Below are positions 52,369-63,073 of a stretch of 64,000 bases of DNA, piece after piece. Position 1 is the stretch's first letter. Each line of letters opens with the position of its first letter. The stretch lies in the NCBI RefSeq assembly GCF_038811545.1, contig NZ_CP133319.1, forward strand, positions 4,042,001-4,106,000. Direction: 5' to 3'. The notes beneath the pieces are model-generated. The model did not search any database. It was not told the DNA's origin and was given only the letters and a program-made list of their open reading frames with translations. Source of the stretch: Rhodoligotrophos sp. CJ14. Lineage in GTDB: Bacteria; Pseudomonadota; Alphaproteobacteria; Rhizobiales; Im1. The position numbers were made by a program, and so were the translations under genes.

Positions 52369-54528
52369 ATGAGCATACTGAGCCGTGCGCCGCTCGGCCG
52401 GCGCGAGGACGCCCGCCATGAGAGCCGCGCGCCATCACCGGAGCGCCACCGCCGGAGCGTTTTCCTGGATATGGCGATCCTGGGACCAGCCGTACTCGCG
52501 GCCTTTCGCAAGCTTGATCCGCGCGCCCTCGTGAAGAACCCAGTGATGTTCGTGGTCGAGGTGGTGGCCGCACTGACCACTATTCTGTTCCTGCGCGACG
52601 TCGCCCTCGGCGGAGCCGATCTCGGCTTCTCCCTCCAGATCGTGCTCTGGCTCTGGTTCACGCTGCTCTTTGCCAATTTTGCCGAGGCGGTTGCCGAAGG
52701 GCGTGGCAAGGCGCAAGCCGATTCACTCCGCCGCACCCGCACCGACACCCAAGCGAAGCGGCTCGCCACGCCTGGCGGACGGGACTATGAGCTCGTTCCC
52801 GGCACAAGCCTGAAGGTTGGCGATATCGTGCTCGTCGAAGCCGGCGACATCATTCCCTCCGATGGCGAGGTGATCGAAGGCGTGGCCTCCGTCAATGAGG
52901 CGGCCATCACCGGCGAGTCGGCCCCGGTCATTCGGGAATCCGGCGGTGACCGCTCGGCCGTGACCGGCGGCACCGAGGTCCTTTCTGACTGGATCAAGGT
53001 GCGCATCACCGCCGCTGCCGGCTCGACCTTCCTCGACAAGATGATTGCCCTCGTCGAAGGCGCGGCCCGGCAGAAGACGCCCAATGAGATCGCGCTCAAC
53101 ATTCTGCTTGCCGGGATGACCATCATCTTCGTCTTCGCCACGGCCACGATCCCAAGCTTTGCTGCCTATGCCGGTGGGTCGGTCTCGATCATCGTCCTTG
53201 TGGCCCTGTTCGTGACCCTCATTCCGACGACCATCGGAGCTCTGCTGTCCGCGATTGGTATTGCCGGCATGGACCGCTTGGTCCGCTTCAACGTGCTCGC
53301 TATGTCGGGACGGGCGGTTGAGGCGGCCGGCGATATCGATACATTGCTGCTGGACAAGACCGGCACCATCACCCTCGGCAATCGTCAGGCAGCCGAATTC
53401 CGCCCGGTGCGCGGTGTGAGCGCCGAGGAACTGGCGGATGCGGCCCAGCTTGCCTCATTGGCGGACGAGACCCCGGAGGGCCGATCGATCGTTGTCCTGG
53501 CCAAGGAGAAATACGGCATACGCAGCCGGGACATGTCGAAGCTCAACGCGACCTTCATCCCATTCACCGCCCAAAGCCGGATGAGTGGTGTCGATGTCGA
53601 CGGGAGCAGCATCCGAAAGGGCGCTATTGATGCCGTTCTCGGCCATGGGCAATCCGCACCCCCTGCGCCAAGCAGCAGGGGGTCTGGACAGGAGCTGGCG
53701 GTGTTTCCCGAAACGATACGCGAGCTGCAGATCATCGCTGAGGAGATCGCCAAGGCGGGCGGCACGCCGCTTGCGGTTGCTCGAGACCGCCGTCTGCTGG
53801 GCGTCGTCTATCTCAAGGACATCGTCAAAGGCGGCATTCGTGAGCGCTTCGCCGAGCTGCGGCGCATGGGCATCCGCACGGTCATGATCACCGGCGATAA
53901 TCCCCTCACCGCGGCCGCCATTGCGGCAGAAGCAGGCGTTGACGACTTTCTGGCCCAGGCGACCCCTGAGGCCAAGCTCAAGCTCATTCGCGACGAACAG
54001 GCCAAGGGCAAGCTCGTCGCCATGTGCGGCGACGGCACCAATGATGCCCCCGCACTGGCCCAGGCCGACGTGGGCGTTGCCATGAACACCGGCACGGTCG
54101 CCGCGCGCGAGGCGGGCAACATGGTGGATCTCGATTCCGACCCCACCAAGCTCATCGAGATCGTGGAGATCGGCAAGGGCCTGCTCATGACCCGTGGTTC
54201 GCTCACCACCTTCTCCATTGCTAATGATGTGGCGAAATATTTCGCCATCATCCCGGCCATGTTCTTGGCCATCTACCCGCAGCTTCAAGTGCTCAATGTG
54301 ATGGGCTTGGCAAGTCCCCAGAGCGCCATTCTCTCGGCGATCATCTTCAATGCCTTGATTATCATCGCGCTGATCCCGTTGGCGCTCAAAGGCGTGCGCT
54401 TCCGTCCCATCGGGGCCGCGGCGCTGCTCCGCCGCAATCTGCTGATCTACGGGCTCGGCGGGATCATCGTTCCCTTCATCGGCATCAAGGCCATCGACCT
54501 TCTGATTGCCCATCTTCATCTTGTGTGA
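52369..54528 (+). CDS. kdpB: K+-transporting P-type ATPase subunit KdpB
   Basis: The 719-residue protein is the catalytic P-type ATPase. It shows the actuator motif TGESAPV, the phosphorylation site DKTGTITLG (Asp near residue 329), [10 protein letters not shown], and [25 protein letters not shown]. The N-terminus is somewhat longer and Arg/Pro-rich ([21 protein letters not shown]) than the E. coli form. GGAG precedes ATG 52369. It couples ATP hydrolysis to K+ uptake through KdpA. Confidence 0.96.
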   Translation: MSILSRAPLGRREDARHESRAPSPERHRRSVFLDMAILGPAVLAAFRKLDPRALVKNPVMFVVEVVAALTTILFLRDVALGGADLGFSLQIVLWLWFTLLFANFAEAVAEGRGKAQADSLRRTRTDTQAKRLATPGGRDYELVPGTSLKVGDIVLVEAGDIIPSDGEVIEGVASVNEAAITGESAPVIRESGGDRSAVTGGTEVLSDWIKVRITAAAGSTFLDKMIALVEGAARQKTPNEIALNILLAGMTIIFVFATATIPSFAAYAGGSVSIIVLVALFVTLIPTTIGALLSAIGIAGMDRLVRFNVLAMSGRAVEAAGDIDTLLLDKTGTITLGNRQAAEFRPVRGVSAEELADAAQLASLADETPEGRSIVVLAKEKYGIRSRDMSKLNATFIPFTAQSRMSGVDVDGSSIRKGAIDAVLGHGQSAPPAPSSRGSGQELAVFPETIRELQIIAEEIAKAGGTPLAVARDRRLLGVVYLKDIVKGGIRERFAELRRMGIRTVMITGDNPLTAAAIAAEAGVDDFLAQATPEAKLKLIRDEQAKGKLVAMCGDGTNDAPALAQADVGVAMNTGTVAAREAGNMVDLDSDPTKLIEIVEIGKGLLMTRGSLTTFSIANDVAKYFAIIPAMFLAIYPQLQVLNVMGLASPQSAILSAIIFNALIIIALIPLALKGVRFRPIGAAALLRRNLLIYGLGGIIVPFIGIKAIDLLIAHLHLV

Positions 54529-54536
54529 GGAGCACC

Positions 54537-55142
54537 ATGCTCAGAGAGCTTCGACCGGCCATCATCGTGCTGCTGGTTCTCACCGCCATCACCGGCCTTG
54601 CCTATCCCTTGGGGATCACCGGGATGGCCCAAGCGCTGCTGCCCTGGCAAGCGAATGGCAGCCTGATCGAGCGCGATGGAAAGGTGATCGGCTCCGCCTT
54701 GATTGGGCAGCAATTTACTGAGGATCGCTATTTTCACGGCCGGCCCTCGGCAACCACCGGAGCCGACCCGAACGACCCCTCGAAGACGATCGCCCAGCCC
54801 TATAATGCCGCGAACTCCATGGGCTCCAACTTGGGACCCACCAATGGCATCCTCGTTGCTCGGGTCGGGGAGGATGTCGCTCGGCTGAAGCACGAAAATC
54901 CGGCTGCTCCCATCCCGGTTGACCTTGTGACGACCTCCGGAAGCGGCCTTGATCCGGATATATCGCCCGAGGCGGCCCTCTTCCAAGTGCCGCGCATAGC
55001 CAAGGCTCGCGCATTGCCGGAAGAGGTGATCCGTAGGCTGGTCGAGGACCATGTTGAGGCTCGCGCATTGGGCGTTCTGGGAGAACCGCATGTCAACGTC
55101 CTTGCCCTGAATATGGCTCTTGACCAGATGAGCAAGCGCTGA
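54537..55142 (+). CDS. kdpC: K+-transporting ATPase subunit KdpC
   Basis: The 201-residue protein has one N-terminal helix ([25 protein letters not shown]) and the KdpC periplasmic domain with [36 protein letters not shown] and [26 protein letters not shown] chose ATG 54537, with GAGGAGC upstream, over a GTG at 54525 overlapping the kdpB end. KdpC supports complex assembly and nucleotide affinity of KdpB. Confidence 0.95.
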   Translation: MLRELRPAIIVLLVLTAITGLAYPLGITGMAQALLPWQANGSLIERDGKVIGSALIGQQFTEDRYFHGRPSATTGADPNDPSKTIAQPYNAANSMGSNLGPTNGILVARVGEDVARLKHENPAAPIPVDLVTTSGSGLDPDISPEAALFQVPRIAKARALPEEVIRRLVEDHVEARALGVLGEPHVNVLALNMALDQMSKR

Positions 55143-55193
55143 TGGTTCTGGTCCATAGCCGCAAGCATCAGCGCATGTGAACGAACCCGCGTG

Positions 55194-57896
55194 ATGTCCG
55201 AGGAACGACCAGAGGCGCTGAGACCATCACCGGAAGCCCTGCTCGAGGCGGCGACGCAAGAGGCGCGTGGCCGCCTCAAGATCTTTCTGGGGGCGGCACC
55301 CGGTGTGGGCAAGACCTATGAGATGCTTCTATCCGGCCGCGCGAAGCGCCGTGAGGGCGTGGATGTGGTCATCGGGGTGGTCGAGACCCATGGCCGCAAG
55401 GAGACGGAGGCGCTGACCAGAGGCTTCGAGATCATTCCGCGCCGGTCCATCGAATATAAGGGCCGGATGATCGATGAGATGGACCTGGACGCGATCCTGG
55501 CGCGGCGGCCACAGCTTGTGCTCGTCGATGAGCTTGCTCACACCAACGGCCCGGAAAGCCGCCACCCCAAGCGCTATATGGATGTGGAGGACCTGCTCGC
55601 CGCAGGGATCGACGTCTACACGACCGTCAATATCCAGCACGTGGAGAGCCTCAACGATATCGTCGCGCAGATCACGCGCATCCGCGTGCGCGAGACGGTC
55701 CCCGACGCAATTATCGACCGCGCCGACGACATCGAGATCATCGACATCACCCCCGGCGATCTCATACAGCGGCTGAAGGACGGCAAGGTCTATGTGCCCC
55801 AGACGGCGCGGCGGGCCGTAGCGAACTACTTCTCGCCTGGCAACCTCACGGCTCTGCGTGAGCTTGCGCTGCGGCGCACCGCCCAGCGGGTGGACGACCA
55901 ATTGCTGAGGCACATGCAGGCCCATGCGATTCCCGGCCCTTGGGCTGCGGGTGAGCGGGTGCTGGTCTGCATCAGCGAAGACCCGCGCTGTGACGGGCTG
56001 GTCCGCTACGCGAAGCGCCTCGCCGATCGGCTGCGGGCGCCATGGACGGCCCTCTATGTCGAGAGCCAGCGCAGCCACCAGCTGACCGAGCAGGAGCGCG
56101 ATCGCATTGCTGACATGCTGAGGCTTGCCGAGCATATGGGGGGCGAGGCGGTCACCATGCCCGGCAGCGGTCCTATTGCCGATGACATCCTGACATTTGC
56201 GCGCACAAACAATGTCAGTCATGTTCTCGTCGGCAAATCGACGCGCACATGGCTGTTCGAGTTGCTGCATGGCTCGGTCGTGCATGATCTCGTGCGGCGA
56301 TCGGGACCCATAAGCGTCCACGTGATTGCGGGCCAGGATCAGTCGGCGGCGACGGCTTCTAGCACGTCTCCGAAAGATGCCGCGCAATTTGAGCTTTGGC
56401 CTTATCTCGGCAGTACCGGTCTTATCGCTCTGGCGGTGCTCGTGGGCTTCACGCTGCAAGTGGTGCTGGCCTTCCAGAACATCGCTCTGGTGTTTCTCAC
56501 CGCTGTGCTCGTCGCGGCAATCCGTTTAGGGCTATGGCCGGCGCTCTATGCCTCTCTCGCCAGCATGCTGGCCTTCAATTTCTTCTTCATTCCACCGCTC
56601 TACGACTTCACGATTTCCGATCCGGAAAACGGTGTCGCTCTCTTTTTCTTTCTCGTGGTCGCCGTGATTGCGAGCAATCTTACCGCTCGCGTCCGCGCTC
56701 AGGCCATCACAGCCCGGCGAAGGGCCAAGACGACGGAGGATCTCTATCAGTTCTCGAAGAAGCTCGCCGGTGCCGGCACCTTGGATGACCTGCTCTGGGC
56801 AACCGCATATCAGATCGCTTCCATGATACAGGTCAGGGTGGTTATCCTGCTTCCGGATCATGGCACCCTTGAGGTCAAGGCCGGCTATCCCCCTGAGGAC
56901 AGGCTCGATGAAGCCGATATCGCCGCGGCGCGATGGGCCTTTGAGAACGATCATCCCGCCGGGCGAGGGGCCGATACTTTGCCCGGGGCGCAGCGATTGT
57001 TTCTTCCCATGCGCACGGGCCGCGGGCCGGTAGCCGTGATAGGCATTGATCGTGATAAGGATGGCCCACTGCTGACGCCCGAGCAGCGCCGTCTGCTCGA
57101 CGCCCTCGCGGATCAGGCGGCACTGGCGATCGAGCGGGTGAACCTGGTGGAGAACCTGGAAAGCGCCAAGTTCGCCGCTGAGACCGAGCGGCTGCGCTCA
57201 GCCCTTCTCACCTCGATCTCCCATGACCTGAAGACGCCGCTTGCCTCCATTCTCGGCGCGGCCGGAACCCTTCGCAATTTTGCCGCGGTCCTGCCGGACG
57301 AGACCAAGTCCGAGATGCTCTCCACCATCGAGGACGAGGCGGGCCGCCTCAACCGCTTCATCGCCAATCTGCTGGATATGACCAGGCTCGAGTCCGGGGC
57401 CATCATGCCCAATTCCAGCCCTCATGATCTCTCGGAAATCATCGGGTCTGCCCTGCACCGGGCCAACGGCATTCTGGGCCAGCATCGGCTGGAGCTTGAT
57501 CTGCCCGCCGACCTCCCGATGGTCCAGCTCGATCCCGTGCTTTTCGAGCAGGTGCTGTTTAATCTGCTGGATAACGCCGCGAAATATGCAGCCGCCGGCA
57601 CCGCCATCATGATCCGGAGCTGGGTCGAGCCTGAAGATCTCGTCCTTCAGGTCCTTGATGAGGGGCCAGGCTTGCCGCCCGATGAGGTTGCCCTCGTGTT
57701 TGACAAGTTCTACCGGGCCCAGAAGGGCGATCAGGTTCGGGCGGGCACCGGGCTTGGACTTGCGATCTGCCGTGGCTTCATAGAAGCCATGGGCGGCCAG
57801 ATCGAGGCCGCGAACCGGGCAGATGGGACAGGCGCGGTCTTCACCATCCGGATGCCGCTGGCAAAGCAGCCCTCGCAGATCGTCGAGCCCGAATGA
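55194..57896 (+). CDS. kdpD: Osmosensitive K+ channel sensor histidine kinase KdpD
   Basis: The protein has 900 residues. Domains in order: N-terminal KdpD domain with Walker-like GAAPGVGKTYEML and VDELAHTNGPESRHPKRYMDVEDLL, a universal-stress-protein-like domain (about 245-370), four helices (about 400-505, with LAFNFFFIPPLYDFTISDPEN), a GAF domain, and a HisKA/HATPase core with phospho-His near 677 (SISHDLKTPLASIL) and GTGLGLAICRGF. It senses K+ limitation and phosphorylates KdpE. ATG 55194 is preferred to GTG 55191. The stop overlaps kdpE (ATGA). Confidence 0.96.
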   Translation: MSEERPEALRPSPEALLEAATQEARGRLKIFLGAAPGVGKTYEMLLSGRAKRREGVDVVIGVVETHGRKETEALTRGFEIIPRRSIEYKGRMIDEMDLDAILARRPQLVLVDELAHTNGPESRHPKRYMDVEDLLAAGIDVYTTVNIQHVESLNDIVAQITRIRVRETVPDAIIDRADDIEIIDITPGDLIQRLKDGKVYVPQTARRAVANYFSPGNLTALRELALRRTAQRVDDQLLRHMQAHAIPGPWAAGERVLVCISEDPRCDGLVRYAKRLADRLRAPWTALYVESQRSHQLTEQERDRIADMLRLAEHMGGEAVTMPGSGPIADDILTFARTNNVSHVLVGKSTRTWLFELLHGSVVHDLVRRSGPISVHVIAGQDQSAATASSTSPKDAAQFELWPYLGSTGLIALAVLVGFTLQVVLAFQNIALVFLTAVLVAAIRLGLWPALYASLASMLAFNFFFIPPLYDFTISDPENGVALFFFLVVAVIASNLTARVRAQAITARRRAKTTEDLYQFSKKLAGAGTLDDLLWATAYQIASMIQVRVVILLPDHGTLEVKAGYPPEDRLDEADIAAARWAFENDHPAGRGADTLPGAQRLFLPMRTGRGPVAVIGIDRDKDGPLLTPEQRRLLDALADQAALAIERVNLVENLESAKFAAETERLRSALLTSISHDLKTPLASILGAAGTLRNFAAVLPDETKSEMLSTIEDEAGRLNRFIANLLDMTRLESGAIMPNSSPHDLSEIIGSALHRANGILGQHRLELDLPADLPMVQLDPVLFEQVLFNLLDNAAKYAAAGTAIMIRSWVEPEDLVLQVLDEGPGLPPDEVALVFDKFYRAQKGDQVRAGTGLGLAICRGFIEAMGGQIEAANRADGTGAVFTIRMPLAKQPSQIVEPE

Positions 57897-58582
57897 ACCA
57901 ACCCGTGAAAATCCTCCTTGTTGAGGACGAGCCGCCGATCCGCAAATTGCTGCGGGTTGGCCTTGGCACCCAGGGCTATCTCATTCACGAGGTGGCGGAC
58001 GGCCGCGCAGCCATTGAGGCAATCGAGGCGCTCTTGCCGGATCTGATCATTCTCGATCTCGGCCTGCCCGATATCTCCGGCCAGGAGCTGTTGCAGCGCT
58101 GGCGCGCTGAGGGCGTGATCACCCCGATCGTGGTCCTCTCCAGCCGCACGGACGAGGCCCAGATCGTGCAGGCCCTCGATCTCGGTGCTGATGATTATGT
58201 GACCAAGCCATTTGGCATGAACGAGCTGATCGCGCGAATCCGCGTGGCGCTCCGCCACCGCTTGCACCAGCAGGGCGAAAAGGCGCTCTTCAAGACCGGA
58301 GAGCTGTCCGTCGATCTCGTGCGGCGCATCGTGAGGATCAGCGACGAGCCCATCAAGCTCTCGCCGAAAGAATATGATCTCCTGCGCGTCCTCATTCAGC
58401 ACGCCGGCAAGGTTCTCACCCATCGTTTCTTGCTTGAGAAAGTCTGGGGTGCCGCGCACGACCCGCAATATCTCCGGGTCTATATCCGCCAGCTGCGGCA
58501 GAAGCTTGAGCGCAATCCTGAGCAGCCCGACTATATCCGCACCGAAACCGGGGTCGGATACCGGTTTCGCGAGCCTGACTGA
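57893..58582 (+). CDS. kdpE: Response regulator KdpE
   Basis: The 229-residue protein has an OmpR-type layout: receiver domain with acidic pocket ED at 11-12, phospho-acceptor Asp55 (LIILDLGLPD) and Lys in VTKPFG, and a winged-helix DNA-binding domain (LSPKEYDLLRVLIQHAGKVLTHRFLLEKVWG, ending IRTETGVGYRF). It is translationally coupled to kdpD and would activate the kdp operon. No KdpE site could be identified with confidence upstream of 50461. Confidence 0.96.
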   Translation: MNQPVKILLVEDEPPIRKLLRVGLGTQGYLIHEVADGRAAIEAIEALLPDLIILDLGLPDISGQELLQRWRAEGVITPIVVLSSRTDEAQIVQALDLGADDYVTKPFGMNELIARIRVALRHRLHQQGEKALFKTGELSVDLVRRIVRISDEPIKLSPKEYDLLRVLIQHAGKVLTHRFLLEKVWGAAHDPQYLRVYIRQLRQKLERNPEQPDYIRTETGVGYRFREPD

Positions 58583-58688
58583 GGCGGCCGGGAGCGACGG
58601 CCGGCAAAAGAGCAGCTCACTTGGTCCTTCTCGCAATGAGACGCTATGATTGCGGCAAATGTGCTGCGCTTTACCGAGGAGGAACGCA

Positions 58689-59249
58689 ATGCCCGGCAAG
58701 ACCTCGACGACCGCGACCAAGACCGCCAAGCAGCCTACGGCCCAGCAGGGCACTGCGAAAGCGGTCAAGCCGCGCAAGACGGTTGCCAACGATCCTGCGC
58801 TGGACGGCGCAACGAAGAGCAATGAGGGCGCAGCCTCTGCAACGCCGACCCTCCTTTCGGGCGGCAATCCTCAGATCGCCAAGGGCTATGGTGATGGCCC
58901 TGTACAGGCCTATATCGCGGCCATGCCGGGCTGGAAGAGCAATGTCGGGCGCCGCCTCGATGCACTCATCGAGCGCACCGTTCCCGGTGTGCGCAAGGCG
59001 GTCAAATGGAATTCGCCCCTATACGGAGCTGGAGACGAGGGTCAGGGCTGGTTCCTCAGCCTGCACTGCTTCGCGAAATATGTGAAAGTCGCCTTCTTTC
59101 GCGGCTCATCACTTGATCCGGTTCCACCAGTTGCGTCCAAACATAAGGACGTGCGTTACGTACATATCCACGAGAACGACCGGTTTGATGAGGCGCAGTT
59201 TACTGATTGGGTGACTCAGGCGAGCCGCCTGCCCGGCGAACGCATGTGA
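58689..59249 (+). CDS. DUF1801 domain protein
   Basis: The 186-residue protein starts at ATG 58689 behind GAGGAGG. A lysine/alanine/threonine-rich, probably disordered leader (about 1-60, KTSTTATKTAKQPTAQQ) precedes a DUF1801 domain: VQAYIAAMPGWKSNVGRRLDALIERTVPGVRKAVKWNSPLYG, GWFLSLHCFAKYVKVAFFRGSSLDP and YVHIHENDRFDE. The family has a YdhG-like fold, with a proposed iron- or stress-related role but no proven reaction. A second DUF1801 gene follows. Confidence 0.82.
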   Translation: MPGKTSTTATKTAKQPTAQQGTAKAVKPRKTVANDPALDGATKSNEGAASATPTLLSGGNPQIAKGYGDGPVQAYIAAMPGWKSNVGRRLDALIERTVPGVRKAVKWNSPLYGAGDEGQGWFLSLHCFAKYVKVAFFRGSSLDPVPPVASKHKDVRYVHIHENDRFDEAQFTDWVTQASRLPGERM

Positions 59250-59308
59250 GCAGGATCGATTTGACGTCTGAAGACGCTTGGACAACCCTGGGCAAAGCAA
59301 CAATCACC

Positions 59309-59752
59309 ATGAATGCAAAAGCCAACTCCAACGAAACGGAGGCCGCAGCCTCTCCCTCGCAGCTGATCGACGCCAGGATCAAGGCGCTCGGCGATTGGCG
59401 TGGCGAGATGCTCGCCCGGATCCGGGCACTCGTCAAAGAGGCTTGTCCCGAAGTGGTCGAGGAGTGGAAGTGGAGGGGCGTTCCGGTCTGGTCTCATGCC
59501 GGCATCATCTGCACCGGTGAGACCTATAAGACTGCGGTGAAGATGACCTTCGCCAAGGGCGCCTCGCTGGAAGACCCCACAGGCCTCTTCAACGCCAGCC
59601 TTGATGGCAATGTGAGGCGGGCGATCGATTTCCACGAGGGCGACGAGATAGACGAGGATGCCTTGAAGGCGCTCATTCGCGCCGCGGCGGCGCTGAACAC
59701 GTCGGCACGAAGCGCTCGCTCTCAGAAGAGAAAGAGCAGCCAAGGCGCATAG
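59309..59752 (+). CDS. DUF1801 domain protein, second copy
   Basis: The 147-residue protein from ATG 59309 has the short form of the same domain: IDARIKALGDWRGEMLARIRALVKEACPEVVEEWKWRGVPVWSHAGIICTGETYKTAVKMTFAKGASLEDP, and a C-terminal lysine-rich tail. Upstream codons of the same frame overlap the preceding gene and have no ribosome-binding site. It is related to but clearly distinct from its neighbour, so the pair is probably old. Function unknown. Confidence 0.8.
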   Translation: MNAKANSNETEAAASPSQLIDARIKALGDWRGEMLARIRALVKEACPEVVEEWKWRGVPVWSHAGIICTGETYKTAVKMTFAKGASLEDPTGLFNASLDGNVRRAIDFHEGDEIDEDALKALIRAAAALNTSARSARSQKRKSSQGA

Positions 59753-59780
59753 ATCCTGGCTCTCAGACGGGACGTGAGGG

Positions 59781-60800
59781 CTATTTCCTGGTGAGAATGC
59801 CGTCATCCAGCGGCTCGTGACGATGCGGCTTGAGATCAAGCTTGGGCAACAGGAACAGCCACGTGACCAGCACGAAGGCGATCGTGAAGGTCGGAATACC
59901 CATGGGCGCGAGCGCGGTGTCGAACGCGGCCTGAACGATGACCGCGAAGACCGTGCCCAGCAGCGCGAACAACGCCACGCGCCAGGACGGCTTGAAGAAA
60001 ACGCATCCGAGCGCGATCGCGGTGAGAACCGGACTGAAGCTGTAAAGCCCCGCATCAATGTTGGTGGGGCTTGCGCCCAAGCCGAGGGCAACCGCGACGC
60101 TCACGACCGAGCCTAGGATCGCAAATGCCGCAGCCCAGCCCGAGCTCACCAGCAGCGCCAGGATGAACAGGGCGCCCGTCACCAGATTGTTGATCAGAAA
60201 GACCTGCGAAATGCCCTTGATGCTGGCGCTCAGCAGAAAGCCGGCGGAAAGATCGAGGCTGGCGGCCATGTCGCCGATCGGCGCGGGCAGGCTCGGCGGC
60301 GCGAGGCCGCGGATCGACAGATGCCCGAAGGAATAGGCGGCAAGCACGGCAAGCCAGGTCGTCAGCACGAAGGGGAATGTGAGGGCGGGCACGCCCCACA
60401 CCTTCATCACATGGCTGGTGGCGAGCATGACGATCGTTGAGATGGCCGCGCCGACGATCAGGAGAAGCCACGTCGCGGGGCTCATGGCGAGAAAACTTGG
60501 AATGGCAATGCCGACGAGAATACCATTGAAGCCGAACAGCCCCTGGCGAAGCGAGGTGTCGTCAGCCTCGAGAAGAATGGCCGTGAGCGTCGCCGCGATC
60601 AGTCCCACGATGCCGCCGATCGCAACGGTGAGATTGCCGGCGGCGATCGCTCCCCAGAAGATACCCACGATGAAGATGAGGCCGGTCAGCGGGTTGTTCT
60701 GGAGCATGACCTGGGAAGCCCCGCGCAAATGGATATCGAGCAGCCGCAAGACCCGGCTCCGCCCGATAATATCGTTCCACCAGTCCGCAAGTCCGGTCAT
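59781..60800 (-). CDS. Urea transporter (SLC14/Yut family)
   Basis: The 339-residue membrane protein shows the two-fold repeat of urea channels: LRGASQVMLQNNPLTGLIFIVGIFWG in the first half matches IKGISQVFLINNLVTGALFILALLVSSGWAA in the second; FGFNGILVGIAIPSF matches LYSFSPVLTAIALGCVF. About ten helices are expected. It is the last gene of the urease operon, 12 nt after ureD, and would bring urea into the cell for the urease assembled by the upstream genes. Confidence 0.9.
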   Translation of the reverse strand: MTGLADWWNDIIGRSRVLRLLDIHLRGASQVMLQNNPLTGLIFIVGIFWGAIAAGNLTVAIGGIVGLIAATLTAILLEADDTSLRQGLFGFNGILVGIAIPSFLAMSPATWLLLIVGAAISTIVMLATSHVMKVWGVPALTFPFVLTTWLAVLAAYSFGHLSIRGLAPPSLPAPIGDMAASLDLSAGFLLSASIKGISQVFLINNLVTGALFILALLVSSGWAAAFAILGSVVSVAVALGLGASPTNIDAGLYSFSPVLTAIALGCVFFKPSWRVALFALLGTVFAVIVQAAFDTALAPMGIPTFTIAFVLVTWLFLLPKLDLKPHRHEPLDDGILTRK

Positions 60801-60812
60801 GAACGGTCCTCC

Positions 60813-61763
60813 TTAGCCCCAAAGGAACTCTTCCGGCACCGGTACACCCTTCACTTGCTGTCGAACCAGAGACCAGAATGCACGGACCTTGGCCCGTACC
60901 AATTGCGTCTCCATGCCCAGCACCTTGTAGATGAGCCCCGCGTCCCCTGGCAGCCGGCTCACCCCCGCAGCCCATCCGGCCTTCTCATCGATCACCGGCT
61001 CGACCTGCGCGAAGAGAGACTCCGCATGCACCTTCGGCGTGAGCAGCAGAACATTGGCGAAGACGTCGAACTTGCCCATCACAGCCGGGTTGCGGATGTC
61101 AGATGTTTCCGGCTCGATGACGAATTTCTCCGCAAACAGGGCCGTTCCGTCGGGCCGTTCCGCATGCAGGGATGAGGAGAAGAGGTCATAGGCGAAGATC
61201 TCGCCTTCACCGTAATGCTTGCGCCCCGGCATCAAGATCTCGGAATAGAGCAACGTCGCATCGGGATCGATCATGATGCGCGTATGGCTGATGAACCGGG
61301 AGTGCCTGTGCGGGATCACAGGATAGGGCAGATATTCCAGGTAAGATCCGGCCGCGAGGGTAATGTCCTGGGTCTGCGCGGCGAAATTGGCGTCCATTTC
61401 ATGGATCTTTGTCGCCGCTTGCGTCGTAACATGTGCCTCAGCACCCTCTGCGAGATCGATTTCGATCGCGTAGCGGTCGCCTTGCAGAATGCCGCCGGCA
61501 TTGCTGATGATGGAGACGCAAGGCAGCTTCGGCATCTCCTCATCCCAATAGAGCGCCTGCTGGACGAGCAGGGGCGCGCGGCGATGGAGTTCGAGCAGCG
61601 CCGTCCGCCCGCCACGACGCCTGAAGCCGAGCCGAAGGAAAGCGTCTTTTCCAAGCCCGCCGCTCGGCAATTGCTTGGGCTCGTCCCGATAGCGGGAGAG
61701 CTCTGGGGCGCTGGCCAGCAGCACGGGGCTATTCCGCTGGCACGGCGAGATCGAACAGCACAT
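60813..61763 (-). CDS. ureD: Urease accessory protein UreD
   Basis: The 316-residue protein matches UreD (UreH): [106 protein letters not shown], and [20 protein letters not shown]. UreD is the scaffold that carries UreF and UreG onto apo-urease for nickel insertion. It begins 35 nt inside the ureG end, indicating coupling. In many genomes ureD leads the operon; here it follows ureG. The first about 25 residues are not well conserved, so a later start is possible. Confidence 0.94.
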   Translation of the reverse strand: MCCSISPCQRNSPVLLASAPELSRYRDEPKQLPSGGLGKDAFLRLGFRRRGGRTALLELHRRAPLLVQQALYWDEEMPKLPCVSIISNAGGILQGDRYAIEIDLAEGAEAHVTTQAATKIHEMDANFAAQTQDITLAAGSYLEYLPYPVIPHRHSRFISHTRIMIDPDATLLYSEILMPGRKHYGEGEIFAYDLFSSSLHAERPDGTALFAEKFVIEPETSDIRNPAVMGKFDVFANVLLLTPKVHAESLFAQVEPVIDEKAGWAAGVSRLPGDAGLIYKVLGMETQLVRAKVRAFWSLVRQQVKGVPVPEEFLWG

Positions 61764-62361
61764 TTTCCCGGATCAGACGCACGAGTTCCGGAATGCCTTC
61801 CCCGGTCTTGCAATTGGTGAAGATGAACGGCTTCTTGTCGCGCATCATCCGCGAGTCGCGATCCATGACCTCGAGGCTCGCGCCCACATGCGGTGCCAGA
61901 TCGGTCTTGTTGATGACCAGGATATCCGATTGCGTGATGCCGGGACCGTTCTTGCGCGGAATCTTGTCGCCCGCCGCCACATCGATGACATAGATGAAGA
62001 AGTCGATCAGCGCCGGGCTGAATGTCAGCGTGAGATTGTCTCCACCGCTCTCGATCAGCACGAGATCCGTGTCTGGGAAGCGGGCTTCCATTTCCTCGAC
62101 GGCCGCGAGATTCATGCTCGGGTCCTCGCGCACCGCGGTATGCGGGCACCCGCCGGTTTCTACGCCGATGATGCGGTCCTCGATCAGGATGCCCTTCAGC
62201 GTGCGCTGCACATGTTTGGCATCCTCCGTCGTCACGATGTCATTCGTGACCACCAGGATTTTCAGCCCCATCTTGATGAGCAGGGGCGTGATCGCTTCAA
62301 CGATCGCGGTCTTGCCGGAACCGACTGGGCCCCCAACGCCGATGCGTGTGATATTTTTCAT
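61729..62361 (-). CDS. ureG: Urease accessory GTPase UreG
   Basis: The 210-residue SIMIBI-class GTPase has the P-loop [16 protein letters not shown] (residues about 8-23), the nickel-binding CPH motif ([16 protein letters not shown]), [15 protein letters not shown] and the specificity motif VINKTDLAP. It supplies nickel to urease in a GTP-dependent complex with UreD and UreF. ATG 62361 lies 11 nt after the ureF stop. Confidence 0.97.
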   Translation of the reverse strand: MKNITRIGVGGPVGSGKTAIVEAITPLLIKMGLKILVVTNDIVTTEDAKHVQRTLKGILIEDRIIGVETGGCPHTAVREDPSMNLAAVEEMEARFPDTDLVLIESGGDNLTLTFSPALIDFFIYVIDVAAGDKIPRKNGPGITQSDILVINKTDLAPHVGASLEVMDRDSRMMRDKKPFIFTNCKTGEGIPELVRLIRENVLFDLAVPAE

Positions 62362-62372
62362 TGTGTCTGCCC

Positions 62373-63062
62373 TCAGTTCATGAACATGCGGACATGCGCC
62401 TTCACGTGCACGGCCGCCAAAATGTCGGTGACAGGCGAGAAATTCCTCATATCCGAGAGTGTGCCCCCGCGGACCTGCTCGTAGAGGTCCTCGACGGTCC
62501 CGTTGACCTCCAGCAGGATCGCCTGGGTTTCGAGGAACGAGATGCGCATCAACCGTAACGCGGCGCCGAGCATCATCGCTGCAACCCCATATTGATGCAT
62601 GGCAAAGGCCTGGCTCGCCTCGATCCCGAGATCGCTGGTGACGATGGCGAGGCCGACCGGGAAGGTGCCGGGCGTGGTTCCGGACCTCACCCTTGCCATC
62701 CAGTCTGCAAGCAATGGCGTCTTCGCCACATGTTCTCCAAGCTCGCCGAGCTTGCGGCCCATGCGGACGGTCATCAGCCTCATCTCCTCACCCAGCCTGC
62801 GCTGGTAGGACGCCTCATCAGCGGCAATGATCGTGCAGAGATCCGACATTCGCGCTGCCTGGTGGGCGACCAGAAGGGCAATACCGTCAAGCGTTGCCGC
62901 CTGCTTCGTCGCGCTGAGCACCATCGCCTTCAGCGTTTCCGCGTCATGCACGATGCCTTGCTGGATCGCCGACTCAAGACCGTTCGAGAAGGAGAAGGCT
63001 CCGACCGGCAAGGCTGAGTCTGCGAACTGGACGAGGCGAAGGATTTTGGCGAGATCATCCAT
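62373..63062 (-). CDS. ureF: Urease accessory protein UreF
   Basis: The 229-residue helical protein has the UreF signatures [78 protein letters not shown]. UreF links UreG to the UreD-urease complex and controls GTP hydrolysis. It lies 11 nt after ureE and 11 nt before ureG. Confidence 0.96.
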   Translation of the reverse strand: MDDLAKILRLVQFADSALPVGAFSFSNGLESAIQQGIVHDAETLKAMVLSATKQAATLDGIALLVAHQAARMSDLCTIIAADEASYQRRLGEEMRLMTVRMGRKLGELGEHVAKTPLLADWMARVRSGTTPGTFPVGLAIVTSDLGIEASQAFAMHQYGVAAMMLGAALRLMRISFLETQAILLEVNGTVEDLYEQVRGGTLSDMRNFSPVTDILAAVHVKAHVRMFMN

Positions 63063-63073
63063 CGCAGCGATGA

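Noticed and set aside
53455-54519. 354-codon open frame on the minus strand
   Set aside because: It is antisense to kdpB and contains no recognisable motif.
55329-56459. 376-codon open frame on the minus strand
   Set aside because: It is antisense to kdpD; the translation is Arg/His-rich without structure.
58582-58620. GC-rich inverted repeat after kdpE as a terminator
   Set aside because: The stem (CGGCCG repeats) is short and has no T-run after it; such repeats are common by chance in this GC-rich DNA.
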